DNA of 64,000 bases. Source: Ptychodera flava. Taxonomy: Eukaryota > Hemichordata > Enteropneusta > Ptychoderidae. Under the pieces are notes generated by a model. That model ran no database searches, was not told the origin of the DNA, and worked only from the letters and a program-made list of their open reading frames with translations. Below are positions 10,164-21,475 of this stretch, piece after piece. The position numbers and the translations under genes are program-made. Each line of letters opens with the position of its first letter. Positions within the stretch are counted from its first letter, which is position 1. The stretch covers positions 47,331,637-47,395,636 of the forward strand of contig NC_091928.1 of assembly GCF_041260155.1 (NCBI RefSeq). The letters are read 5' to 3'.

Positions 10164-13100
10164 ATGGGGCAAGTGGGCCGTCGAGGCAAGTGGGCCACTT
10201 TCCATTTTACGATAAATTGTCGTTAAAAGCGATCTCCCCCTTTACGGCAAGTTTACGTTCCAGTATACCAGACATCAGACGAATCCAGCCGATGGTGGCA
10301 ACCGTCAGCAGAGGCGCCGATTTCAGGTAAAAATCCGTATTTTCTTCTTACGGTTGCGTGTTTTACTACTTGTCACGTGTCCACTAGTATGTGTGAAAGT
10401 GGCGATAACATGGATTTCGACCGTATTCTATTGATATGATTATTTCGATAAAAAATAACTATGTAAACATGACAGAGACAACGGTGCATTTGTTTATGAC
10501 ACCAAATAATCAACGATCAATGACAGTTGTTGAATTATTACACGATTTTTGACAGAAATCGTATTTGCTTTTTCCAATATGGCCGCCAAATTCAAATATA
10601 ACGACATAAAGTGCAAACATCTCGTATTTTTCTAAGATTTTAGTATTCACATATATCATTGTATTTTGCATGTATAAATAACTCCTCTATGTTAACAGTA
10701 CAAGTTTTGCTGCATATATTACATTGTATTCGATAACAAGAGTCGATTATTTCCTCTCTTGATTTCCTTCGGCGGCCATTTTTAAATACTTCTCGTGGGA
10801 AATACTGGTAAAATTTGAGAAAATTATTTATAAACTGAATATTCTCGATTACAATTAATTCATCTATCAAAACATATATGTTATTGAATAAATATCCATG
10901 GCAACCCATTGAATCAGTACTGCAAGTTATATTTTACTAATATGGTGACATGTTTTGTGACTGGCCCACTTACCCCAACTACTCTGGGCAAGTGGGCCAC
11001 CACATATAGTGATTTCAAAGCTGTGTATACTGCCTGAAAAATGAATGTTTACCAGCGGAAGCAGCTGGCCTGTAAACACATTGACACATTCACATAGGAA
11101 ATAAATAGATAAATGACAATGAATTAATAATAAATGGATAAATGAATTTATAAGTATACAATTATAATATTGTTTATAATAATATAGATAACATATTTAT
11201 TTGCATAAAAGTAATTGAATAAATCAATTATATATATATATTTATTGGTGGATAAATTGATTATGTAATGAATTAATTATTCAATCAATCAATCAATTAA
11301 AATTATATATTTATTGATATATAATAAGTTAATATATAAATTTTTAGCTTATAAATAAATAATAAGTATGTATTTATTTTTTATGCATAGCATATATTTA
11401 ATAATATGTGTAATATATGTGCGTGCGTATGTGGATAAATAAATATTTATATTTTGAGGGTAATACAGTCAATTATATGTTATATTAATATGATTTTTTA
11501 TATATTTGCTCCACAACAGAACATGGTATGAAGAAAAGACTTGCCCAAGAAGCAGGGCCTCTGGGCCCTATTTGCCATGCAAAATGCAGTCAGAGCAGTT
11601 CGCTATGACTGGTGGAAGTAACGAAAATGTACAAAATGACACCATGAATTATGCACTGGTGTATTTGGTTCACCTAAATTGGAACAATTCTGCTGTTCGG
11701 ACCACAGCAGCAGTGACAATGATTAAAGGGACAAAGTCACTCATTTTGACATTATTCCAGTTATTTAAGTTTCTTGTGAAATATTATGGTATTGCTCTGC
11801 TTATTGAAATAGGCTGAATTATGCAGTTGTCACAGCTCAACTCACACCCTGTACATGGACATAAGGCATGATTACTTCCATCATTTTAATTTTTGGTAAG
11901 TACCACTGCAAATATTGCTTTGTGGAAGAGTTCATGCATTATAACTATGCATATGGTGAGAGTTGAACTGTAGCAACTGGTTATTCAGCATATTTCAGTG
12001 ACCAGAGCAATACACTTATATTTCAAATGAAACTAAAATACCAGAAATAATGTCAAAATGAGTGAGTTTGTCCCTTTAAGGTGGTTGAAAAGGCTATTTT
12101 GGACCAAAACTTTTTTGAGAGTAAAATTCAGATTTCAAATATTAAAGTCAAGATGTTTGGTTACAATTTTTGGGATAACTCCCTTTCTTTACATGTTCTC
12201 GGAAGAAAATAAAAAAATAATATTTGCAGCCATGGTGTTATATTAAATTAATGGCTTGTGCAGCTCTGTACAGTTCATATAACAGCGTTCACAACTACGC
12301 AATATTTTGCATATTTGAAACTTTGAAAACAACTCTTTCCGCATTTTTTGCCTTGCTTTGCTTTGCATTTTCAGTATACAATGATTACAGAAATATATTT
12401 TACAAAGCACTGCCCACTATATGATCAATACCACTGCTACTTTGTCAGGTGACTTCATGGAGAATTATATTTCATGAAGGCTCGACCAGATTCATAGTTT
12501 GTAAGATCTGTACACAAGACAAGTGATTTATTCTTGCAACAATTTCATGTTAAAAACTGATGCAATACGTCTTTTGCATGTGATGGCGTAAATCAGTTGA
12601 TAATTCAGGCCACTGTCACAGAACTCAAAGGACTGCTGAATGACACTACACTTAAACAAAAGTAAGGTCAACTTTACTCAGAATTTTGTCTGCATCGCGA
12701 TCGCCATTCTGTAATGTGTAGTTCTAAGTTATGAGATGCTGTAGCTACAAAAATGTAGCGAGATGGCAAGGCACAAAAATACTAAAGCATAGTCAGGCTG
12801 ATAGTTTAGTGCTTAGTTAGATAACAATGTGAGAGGTACCAGTAATTGAATCCAATTGTTGAGCATTGCTCAGTTCTCGCGTACTATCACAATATTTTCC
12901 AAGTTGTGAGGATACAGTTACTTATTTGAAATAAAAAATTACAATGTATTGTTATATTAATTGTAAAATTGACAAAAAATAAATTAAATATTAATGCATT
13001 AAGTGTTATTTATAAAGATAATCATTTACATTCATATATCTTTCAAAATAGGTGATAAATAATATTTATACATAGATTTGTACATCAAGCAGAAATTCCA

Positions 13101-13348
13101 GCCTTAGGGAAAATTGCATATTATTGGTGGCCCACTTACCCCAAATAGTGGGGCAAGTGGGCAGCTTCAACAAATACTTTTATGGGCATGTCATTTGCAT
13201 AATAATATTTCTTTAATATCATTTATTATACCATTATATTTCATTGATCTCATTTATATTATGACCATATTAACATGAGATTTAATGAAGTCGTTACAAT
13301 TATATAAAGCAAAATACCACTAAGTGGCCCACTTGCCCCATTTTCCCC
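10164..13348. mobile_element. 3.2-kb DNA element with GGGGCAAGTGGGCC termini
   Basis: The left end ATGGGGCAAGTGGGCC and the right end GGCCCACTTGCCCCAT are a 16-bp inverted repeat; the right end carries seven further bases before the TATA duplication. Internal copies of the terminal motif lie at 10962-11003 and 13128-13172, suggesting subterminal repeats for transposase binding. The centre (11100-11500) is very A/T-rich. A minus-strand frame at 10640-10909 has a C-x2-C ... H zinc-finger-like spacing (CNICSKTC...HAKYNDIC), but no transposase catalytic domain is recognisable. Probably non-autonomous. Confidence 0.65.
11727..12075. mobile_element. TTAA-site MITE with AGGGACAAAGTCACTC termini
   Basis: Flanked by TTAA at 11723-11726 and 12076-12079. 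The terminal inverted repeats are about 30 bp (AGGGACAAAGTCACTCATTT... and its inverse), with no coding capacity. It is nested inside the 10164-13348 element. The AGGGACA start resembles the larger TTAA element at 16243-18194, so the two may use related transposases. Confidence 0.75.
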
Positions 13349-13804
13349 TATAGTGCGTCCTCGTAAATGTGACCTTTAGTTCCGTGACCTCTAGGCCCGG
13401 CTCTAGCCATGCCATGCCTACTTCCTGCCCTGCCCTCGCTATGCTTACTGTACTAATTTACAGTAAACACAGCGACGTCTGTACGCATGGCCAGAGGAAT
13501 TGGCTAGAGGTCACGGAACTAAAGGTCGTATTTAAATATGATCACATTCCCCATCGAGGGCGCACTATTCATGTCAATACAAGCTACACAAAAGACAGCT
13601 ACACAAGTTTTGTGCTCTTCAGCTGCATGGTTTAGAGGGACTGTGTTTATTTGTAACATTGAAAAAGAAAGAAAAACGCTGTAATATTGACTTAAATAGC
13701 CACTTATGAGCCCCTGTGACCGAACGACGGTAAAATTGTAGTTCTTATTCATTATTCTCTGTGACAGCGAATTCTCGAGTTCAACGTTTATGCTGTATAA
13801 GAAT

Positions 13805-14830
13805 TAACAAAAATCGTAAACACAACAAAAAAGAAATACAACATTAAAAAAAACAAAAACAAAATGATAAAACACCGTAACAGACAAAATGGCCATGGAA
13901 ATAAATCAGCCATATTCCAGCCGACAACAACATGAAATTCATCAAGAACCTTCCATCGCTCAAACTAACAAACACCGAAATAATAGCACTAGGCAAAGGC
14001 CTAAAATTCATTCTGACACCAACAAAACCAAGCAGAATAAAACTGCTTCAGGATTTCAACAATATGGTCGCAAAGTGAGAGTGCGCTACATCATGAGACA
14101 CAAACAATCGCAACAAACACCCATTCAAGGAAAAACCAAGCTGGACTCCCCGAACAACAAAAAACACAGAACTTGAAAACTATCTGAAGCTGCTGAACTT
14201 GCACTTCTAGAGATATCCTTTCAAACAAGGAAACAAGAAATGTCGCGTGCCCAAAGAATCGCGATAAACCAGCTTGCAAACAATAGACAAATTACCATAA
14301 AACCCTTCGACAAGGGTCGGGGTATCGTCATTGTCAACACAAAAGATTACGTACACGAATGCGAAAAGCAATTACGCAACACTCAGTATTACACTCAACT
14401 AGACAGTGACGACACAGAACAAACAGTAAACAAAGTACACGAACTGTTTAACAAAATGTACGACAAGAAACACATCGACCATGATACTTATAAGTATCTT
14501 GATAAAAAAAAATAAAAATCCGTACCCCGCAGTGGTACTTATTGCCTAAAAGTTCACAAACCGCCGCAAAAAATCTAAAAGACACACTAGTCTAAACAAA
14601 ATTTACAAAAGTAAAGAAACATAGAACAAACAAACCGAACCACCAAACGGACTCACAACGAGACCCAAACATTAATATACTTGCCTCGCTACTCGAAGAG
14701 CAAGACCACTAAAATGCATTAAAATACATTTTCACAAACACAAACTAAGGAAAGAATCTACACTGCGACTGATGAGAAACCACACTCGGGTTTCGAAACG
14801 CAAACCGCTACTACCACTCAGGAAAAAAAG
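13805..14830 (+). pseudogene. Penelope-like element N-terminal region, right copy, broken
   Basis: Inverted counterpart of 7890-8885. Frames at 13889-14176 (MAMEINQPYSS...) and 14240-14515 (MSRAQRIAINQLANNRQITI...) are separated by a stop and frame change. The second carries the PLE-typical ITIKP-x-DKG-x-GIVI-x-NT-x-DY segment that precedes the reverse-transcriptase palm. It then runs into stops, although 'VPRSGTYCL'-like coding can still be followed to about 14600. No RT catalytic Asp motif or endonuclease is left. The copy ends in the ribozyme-like core at 14769. Better preserved than the left copy in the RT N-terminal part. Confidence 0.65.
14769..14806 (+). ncRNA. Hammerhead-ribozyme-like core of a Penelope-like element (right copy)
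   Basis: CTGATGA (14769-14775), a perfect 6-bp stem GAAACC/GGTTTC with loop ACACTC(G), then GAAA (14795-14798). The sequence after GAAA differs from the left copy (CGCAAACCGC instead of CACAAGCGTC), so the cleavage triplet is lost or altered here. Core and stem II are conserved between the two copies while the surrounding PLE sequence has diverged. Confidence 0.45.
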
Positions 14831-16200
14831 TACAAAAAATAAAAATGTGAACCACATACAGAAAATCATTATAAAAGAATCAGACAAAAAAAAAGCCATG
14901 CATACATAAAATTATACTTAAGAAAATTAAAAAGCACTACGTCTCATAATAAACGTATTATAGATTATCAAAAATATAATATGAACCACCAGCCGCTTTG
15001 ACAGTAAAGAGAGAAAATCGGAGAAAAAATTCGGTAGTGATGGCTCTAGACAAAAGTGGATCTCATCCACAAAAAAAATAAATAAAATAAAATAAAAACG
15101 AAAAAATAATATACCAAAAACGCGTGGGCCAGTGGAAAGAAAAAAAACAAATGAGGACTCGCCACAGCAAAAAAAATAAAAAAAGGAAAAAAAGGAAAAA
15201 AAAACGAGCACTCGCCACAGAAAAAAAACAACAACAAGCCCGAAATTACAATTATTTTATTTAAAAAACTCATGGTTCACGTTTCCTTCGATCGATGAAT
15301 CCCCAAAATCGGGGAATCCGATCACCACATACTCCAATGTTTGCCGAAATATTAATTGAGCATTTCAGTGATAACGTGACATCTTGAAACCTAGCTCTGT
15401 TTGGCTGGGCCCTGCTCTACTTGAAACCATACTTGATGAAATGAAGTGGGCAATATCACCTAAAGAACGTCCAAGTTAACAGTGAATAGTTCCAGAGAGT
15501 CAAGTTAACTGAGCAGTCCACAGGTCAGATCACGAGCGAGACGTACAACCCATGATCCTTCATAGCAACACTGCGAACATATCGATGCCTTAGGCGCGGT
15601 ATGGCAGGATGCCCACTGCAGGCCTTCCACCGAGCCGCACTGTCATCGCCGTTTGGCCTACATGATTTCTACACAGTTTTATACGTGTGTTCGATACATC
15701 GGGTTCAAATACCATGATAATAAACCACCCCGTTGTTTGGTAATTCCTCGTCTATCCTCAAAGATCACCCAAATCATGATAAAATGAATAGGTTTGAAGA
15801 AATCTGCCGTATGTTGAGAGAACGTCCATCGTTTTCCGTGTTCGACAAGATGAGCGACGCAACTGTACAAGCCTTACGAGTATGGCCACAGGGGGTTGTA
15901 GAAATGTCCGTCCCCAGGGGTAGGGGCAGGGGTAGGGTTGTCTTGGACTCAGCACTAGTTTCTTCTTGATATAGTTTCTTTTATTTTAATACGTTTGACT
16001 ATGATATGTATTGCCAATAAACATATATACTGCCAACCTTTGGTGTCTTGGTCTTATGTTAGCACTGGTTTTGTAACTTTTTTTCTCCGTCCGCGTTCGC
16101 TGTGTCACGTATTTGTCCTTTGACAATCTTACGCGAAGTTTTGTCACTGTGCTAGCACTGCGTCTATTACATGATGCGTTTGATTGAAGCAAGGGTAAAT
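14830..16200. other. No gene recognised; A-rich low complexity then unique sequence
   Basis: 14830-15260 is strongly A-rich with AAAAATAAA runs. 15260-16200 shows no conserved frame; a G-rich patch (GGGGTAGGGGCAGGGG-type) lies near 15915-15935. Confidence 0.5.
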
Positions 16201-16242
16201 TACTAATCTGTGGACGATGTCACCAGATTATCACAGGATTAA

Positions 16243-18194
16243 AGGGACATTATTTGTATCTTTTGACTTTTTTTTCATTTTTCGATGACTGAAATCCCCG
16301 GTCAAATCAATGGGAGACCTAAATTGTGACTATGGACGGCTTCAAAGATATGTAAAACCACCTTTACGGCAAGGTTCAATGTTGGTAAGGGCGTCCGCGC
16401 GATTTGAACCAACCGCCATGATTGAACCCCTGCACATGACCAATATTACTACGCATACGTCAACCATCAAAGTACAGCTGGAGCGTGAAAGGCCTGTGAC
16501 CTACACACTATTAAACTTCAGCACAACGGATATCGAGGGGTACAGGGCGCATAAACAAATGCACGTATCACAAACTACTGTCAAATAGTGAAACTGAGCA
16601 GGGCATTTGCTTCTAAGTTTGATTTTAGTATCGATGACACGGACTGAAACAAATAAAACCATAGACGCAATTGGGTCAATGGTACAACTAAAACGATGTC
16701 AGATTGCTGTGGTGATAGTGAAACAGGTACAGAGTAATGCATTTCCTGTGCATTTGATCGTTAGCAAATCTTCGTCAACTTTTAAGATTTTTAGGGCATT
16801 TTCTTGCCATTACGTTGGTTCGTTTTACAAACACGACATGATCACTTGTTGAACCTGGAAACATAGCACTCAGACTGAACACTGCACGGTGTGTAGCATC
16901 GGTAACATTGTGACACCGCGCCGGGCGAGTACTGTCATTGATCAGATTGATACTGCTCACGACTCGCAACACAAGATCTGTTTGAATGTTGCTATTCTCT
17001 ATGCATCGTGTAATTATTTGTATCAGGTGAATCGCATTTCGAACCAAAAGTGAGTACATCGCAATGACAGTTGCCTAGACCCGTTCGCTTACGGCCTGAC
17101 GGCCTCTGTGCCTCCGACCCACTCCCAAAAGTGGGCTTTACGTAAGAAGCGCAGCTGAGCTCATCGTGTACCTAAAGCCCTGAGTACGGCCTCCACGCCG
17201 TATAACGCCGGGAACACACAGACCTGTACGCAGGGCTAATCGTGTACCCAGGTGAGGTGGGTGTGCTTGAAAACGTAATCAATGCAAGTTTGGGCACAGG
17301 GTCCTCGAGCTCCGGTGATGATGGTGATCAAACATTTAAAAATGAAGGAAAATAAAAATGTATTTGGACTCAGTAAAGTTGTTGTTGTTGTTGTTGTTAT
17401 TGTTGTTGTTTTTGTAGTTGATAGTATTTTCAGAAAAGGACAAATTATGCGCTGCAAAATTCAATACAGCCTCACTGTACACATGGAGGTAAGCTGCCTC
17501 CATGCTATACACATGCGCTGCAAAATTCAATACAGCGATATTGATGATGATGATGATTAAATATTTAAAAATGGAGAAAAATAAATATATATTGGACTCT
17601 GTAAATTTGTTGCGTTCTTGGGCCCAAGTCGTATCCCTGCCTACCTCAGCTACTCGATCGCTTCCAAAAATGCCAGTCTTTTATTCACTTCTCGTAAATA
17701 ACCGTCGATGTCGGCAACTCTCTCGCTAGCCCTACGTACGATGCTGTGTTAGCTGTAGCGGCCAACACTCAGCATCGTACGCTTCTAAAATGTGCTTTGT
17801 AGCAGCAAAGAATGGTGTATCTAAGAGCAGGATTGGCCGTCAAGATCTCCATGAAAAACTGACCGTCAAAATGTAACTGAGCAAACGGGATCGGTAATAG
17901 GGAATCCAGAAACTGCAATATACTGCGCTTTCGACTGTCACTTCGTGTGGTTTATTTTTTTACACGCGGATGCTTACAGTGGCCAAGATAGCAGTCAGCA
18001 GTGTGGTCTGATCGCAGGTCAACCTGCCAACTCTGAGGTTAACAGTACCCTCTATTATCCTCAGACCCAAGGTTTTTCTATACGGTGTACGCAAACGGGA
18101 TGGAAGTTTTTTAGACATCTTTCAGTAAGTCGAATAACATCATCAACTGCTTGTTTGCAACAATATGAGGTCAAAAGATACAAATAATGTCCCT
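16243..18194. mobile_element. 1.95-kb TTAA-flanked element, AGGGACATTATTTGTATC termini
   Basis: TTAA at 16239-16242 and 18195-18198 flank perfect inverted termini AGGGACATTATTTGTATCTT. Outside, 'ctaatctgtggac..tgtcaccagattatcacagg' appears on both sides in inverted orientation (16203-16237 and 18290-18325), so it landed in, or is part of, a larger inverted structure. Inside: a tandem duplication at 17325-17620 with a (GTT)n run near 17380-17410, and a short hairpin at 17735-17785. Stop codons interrupt all frames; no transposase motif is seen. Confidence 0.65.
17325..17620. repeat. Imperfect tandem duplication with (GTT)n expansion
   Basis: 'aaaatgaaggaaaataaa...tttggactcagtaaagttgttg' (from 17339) recurs as 'aaaatggagaaaaataaa...ttggactctgtaaatttgttg' (from 17569). 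'atgcgctgcaaaattcaatacag' also occurs twice (17447, 17513). The first copy has the trinucleotide run; the second does not, which points to expansion after duplication. Confidence 0.6.
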
Positions 18195-19211
18195 TTAACT
18201 TTGACTAAGTCAACAAAGAGCGCACCGGCTTGTCTTGTATTATACCTTGCTGGTGCGTTCCTTGTTGACTTTGTAAAAAGTTAACCCTGTGATAATCTGG
18301 TGACAGCGTCCACAGATTAGTAATTACCCTTGCTTGCTTGGTGCATTACGCAATCAAACGCATCAGGTAATAATTGCTTAAAGGGACATTATTGATTGAT
18401 AATTAATCTGCTGCGTTTGGTATATGGTAGAGTCGGTAAGTGGAAAGATACAGGCACACAGTAAGTGAGGCTACCCACAATCCTCCATGATCTGTACACA
18501 CGGAGATCACTCACTGAACTGAAGCAAATTTCTTCTGTACACAGAGCAACTCGGTCCACATTTCAAAATTCTGGCAACATAGTTCTGATCATCATAATTT
18601 TCTGATTTCTCACAGTGAATAATGAGAAGATCAACTTTTTTTCCGCGGAGGAGATAGCAATTTTGTAATTTTGTCGACATAAATTTTTGACAGCCATACA
18701 CAATATTTTCAAGGAAACTAAGGGAATAAGTTGCATCTGTGTTGGCAAAAGAATGGTATTGAATTTTTTTTACTGTTCGTAACAAAGGAAGTTTGCATGT
18801 CTGACAGGTGGTATGATGAGACCATCTTAGTTGCTGATAACTTTATCTTGACAAGTGTGCAATTTTTAGCACCTCCAAACATCAACTTCTCATTCAATTT
18901 TCTCTTGAATTTTAAACATAATCAATAATTTTGGAACATAGTCTTAACAAATAATCCTGAACTTGAATTGTAAGTTAAAAATTGTTAAGAAACTGATAAA
19001 ATTGAAAAAGCCTTTAGCAAAAAATGTCTGAGTGAACAAATCAAGGGGAATTGTGGGTAGCCTCACTTACTGTGAGGCAGAACGAGTATGCATGAATGCG
19101 TACTCGTATTGTGGTTTTTGCAAGTACCCAACAACATCATTACTGTTAAGCATCAGATAATTATCGTCAGTGTTTGCCAAATATCAGTTTAATATGTTTA
19201 ATATGTATATA

Positions 19212-19378
19212 ATTATATATAATCCCATGAAATTTTTCTTTGTTTGACGTCATCGTACACGAGTGTTTTTCGCGGAGCCGTACAACTTCGAGCCGAAGGC
19301 GAGAAGTTGTGCGGCTCCGCGAAAAACACTCGTGTACGATGACGTCAAACAAAGAAAAATTTCATGGGATTATATATT
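19212..19378. repeat. Long near-perfect palindrome (foldback element) with CRE sites
   Basis: The arms 'ataatcccatgaaatttttc...' and '...gaaaaatttcatgggattat' extend about 75 bp each with almost no mismatch and meet around a short GAGCCGAAGGC centre. Each arm holds a TGACGTCA palindrome (19245-19252, 19340-19347). It is CpG-rich relative to its surroundings. It is absent from the second R2 copy, where sequence runs straight through at about 59700, so it is part of an insertion specific to this copy. Confidence 0.85.
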
Positions 19379-19853
19379 TATCACATGAACAGTCTCCGAA
19401 CTCTACGTTAGATAAAATGTGACAAAATTATTTCGTAGGATAGCAGAGATATTCCATCGATTTGAATTTTTGTGGGCCGGATTACTTTCTTTCCAGTTTG
19501 CGCATAGCTAGCTGTGAACGGTCGGTTACTCCTGGTGATATGCAGATTACTTTCATTCATAAATGTGAGTCAGGTTTGAAGGCTACCAATCAGGGAGCCG
19601 GTGTTAGTCACGTGGGCTTAAATTTTGATACAGAGCAAAGGAAACGTCTGTCAATCACTTTACTGCCGGGGTGGGCCGGTCGATTTGCAATTTGATGACA
19701 GCTTCGACCGTCTCTGTTTGTTTTGGTCTGTACGATTATCGCGTGAATATTTTTTTTATTCGGCACCTTATCGCTAGAAATTGTTGTTAGAACAATAAAA
19801 ACTTTACGTTTTTAAAAGGTAATTTTGATTATTGAACATCATGACAAAGTAAC

Positions 19854-19896
19854 GGTAGTTCTCTTTTTGGAAAATGTGGTGGCCCTCAAAAGGGCC
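19854..19896 (-). promoter_or_regulatory. Histone-type mRNA 3'-end signal downstream of the Crypton recombinase
   Basis: Minus strand: GGCCCTTTTGAGGGCC (19896-19881) then ACCA, then CCAAAAAGAGAACTACC (19870-19854). Stem length, loop length, the 3' ACCA and a purine-rich AAAGAG element at the expected distance are the hallmarks of replication-dependent histone 3' ends cleaved with U7 snRNP. The loop is UUUG rather than the usual UUUC or UUUA. The stem starts 38 nt after the recombinase stop codon, a spacing normal for histone genes. No AATAAA is needed or obvious here. Confidence 0.65.
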
Positions 19897-19934
19897 GTTT
19901 ATGGTTTGGGTTAGATCATAGATGGCCGACCGGC

Positions 19935-21475
19935 TTACTGACTTTGGCTGTCCTCACTGCTGTCGTATATCACTGCTACACGACGACGTTTGCGTTTCGG
20001 AGACTGAGGTGATGTTGCTCCTCCGATATTTACTGCAACGTTGATCGTGCAATTATTATAAGTTGCAGTACCAAATATTCCACCGACTGCCGCTGTTGCC
20101 GCAGGATGTTGAAACGCGGTCGCGGAGGAGACGACGTTGCTGCTGACGTTCGATGTTAACGTTGCCCCAGAAATAACCGGTCGCGGTTCTGGGTTGTTGG
20201 CGTCTTCCGGTCTGTCATTTGGTGTTATTTCTGACGCAGTGCAGGTTGGTTTTAAAGGTGATGATCGCGAGAGAATCTCCGACATCCGCTGCTGATCGTC
20301 GAGCGAATTCACCGCGTAATGGTTCACGCTTTGCACGTTTCGGTGACCGGAGAGCTGCATGAGTTTTATTTGTTGGGGGAACTCCGCTGTCATGCAGACG
20401 TCTGATGGTTGTTCGTCTCACGCTGTGGTTGTTTTTTTTACCATCGATACCGGCTTTTTTACAGATCGTACTCAAGATGGTATCTTACTTGTTCGCTCCC
20501 ATCGGTTGACGTTTGAACCAAATAGATGTTTCTGGTTTGTAATTTATCGCCAGATAGAAGGGCGCGTCGTGCGCTTGATGACTTGGCAGTCGACGGAGCG
20601 CATACTATTTATACGCGTACACGGGACAGCGAGAGGGGTCGTCAGGAATAGCGAAAGCCTTCGGTGGATAGGCCCTAGGTTGTTTGTTCACTTTCCCGGA
20701 AGATCTTGTCTTATTTTCCCTCTCGTTGAATTCTAAGAATTCGGTGTTGTCAGCGGTATGCTTCAAGGCGATGTCTTCCCACAGCATCTGTCTGCTCTCT
20801 TGACAGCCTCTGAATCCGAAGTGTTTCTGGTTGTTTAGCCAAACGAGAAATAGTAGCGCTTCGGGGTTTTGTGTGCCGATCACACCTTTTTCAAAAAAGA
20901 GCTCCTCCTCGCGTTCCGTTAATTCTTTGGCTGCATTTGGTTTATTGGCTTTGCCCTGGGTCTTTAATTGGGCACGTTTTGCTCCCAAAGTTGCCTGCGA
21001 ATTGCTAAATTCTTTATCGCGGCTGATCGAGAATTTGTAACCATTCTCACCGAGGAAGCGATCTATCCCACGCTGGTAGGTCGTAAGGAAGTCTGGTTCG
21101 TACTCAGAACCATCTTTTTGACGGACGCCAGCGTAAAAGCTGCCGAGATAGCAGTCAAGGACATCTGGTGGAATTTCGGATATCGGTCTTGTTTCTGAAG
21201 GTCGCATAGTACGCATCCACTTGTTGAACTGGTTTGCGGCACAATTTGTGGACTGCACCGTATTTTTCTTCCTCTGTTCGGTGATCAGCTCTTGCTTGTC
21301 GGTCTCCGAGAACTCGACGTAGCGCGATCGCGATGGCTGAACGTTAGAAGAAAACGGGCCGCGTATTTTCCTCCATACCAAAAAAATCATCGGTTCCAGT
21401 AGCTCCCAATTCCTCCGCTAGACGGAATAGCTCGCGAATTTCTTCGTCGAGATCTTCTGGACGTTCTTGGGTCAT
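19935..21475 (-). pseudogene. Crypton-type tyrosine recombinase (DUF3504-like), broken
   Basis: Remains of a YR transposase on the minus strand. Order: acidic N-terminus from an ATG at 21475; a helical N-terminal segment (VEFSETDKQELI...QFNKWM); the core with LVWLNNQKHFGFRGCQESRQ (likely first catalytic Arg in FGFRG); then GKKNNHSVRRTTIRRLHDSG (H-x-x-R) and LSGHRNVQSVNHY (His-Arg and the nucleophile Tyr). A basic SPKRKRRR tail and IYDSSEDSQSQ end close it. So all four catalytic positions remain. Breaks: a frameshift near 21370, stops at 20607-20605 and 20487-20485, and a frameshift near 20390. It lies in the 19206-21968 insertion and ends in a histone-type stem-loop. DUF3504 relatives include domesticated host genes, but the breaks argue for a dead transposon. 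Confidence 0.8.

Larger units (their letters stand above)
10101..13632. mobile_element. Foldback MITE split by a 3.2-kb insertion
   Basis: The left arm starts at 10101-10160 (GAAGAGCACAACACTTGTG...) and resumes at 13349-13391. The right arm, its inverted copy, is 13507-13632 (...ACAAGTTTTGTGCTCTTC). Together the arms are over 100 nt with a short loop containing 'ctctaggcccggctctagcc'. The interruption lies at a TATA, duplicated at 10160-10163 and 13349-13352. The arms allow the pre-insertion order to be reconstructed unambiguously. Confidence 0.75.

Noticed and set aside
19857-19917. Plus-strand VVALKRAVYGLG reading that looks like a histone H4 C-terminus
   Set aside because: It is the antisense reading of the histone-type stem-loop; resemblance to ALKRQGRTLYGFGG is short and not extended upstream.
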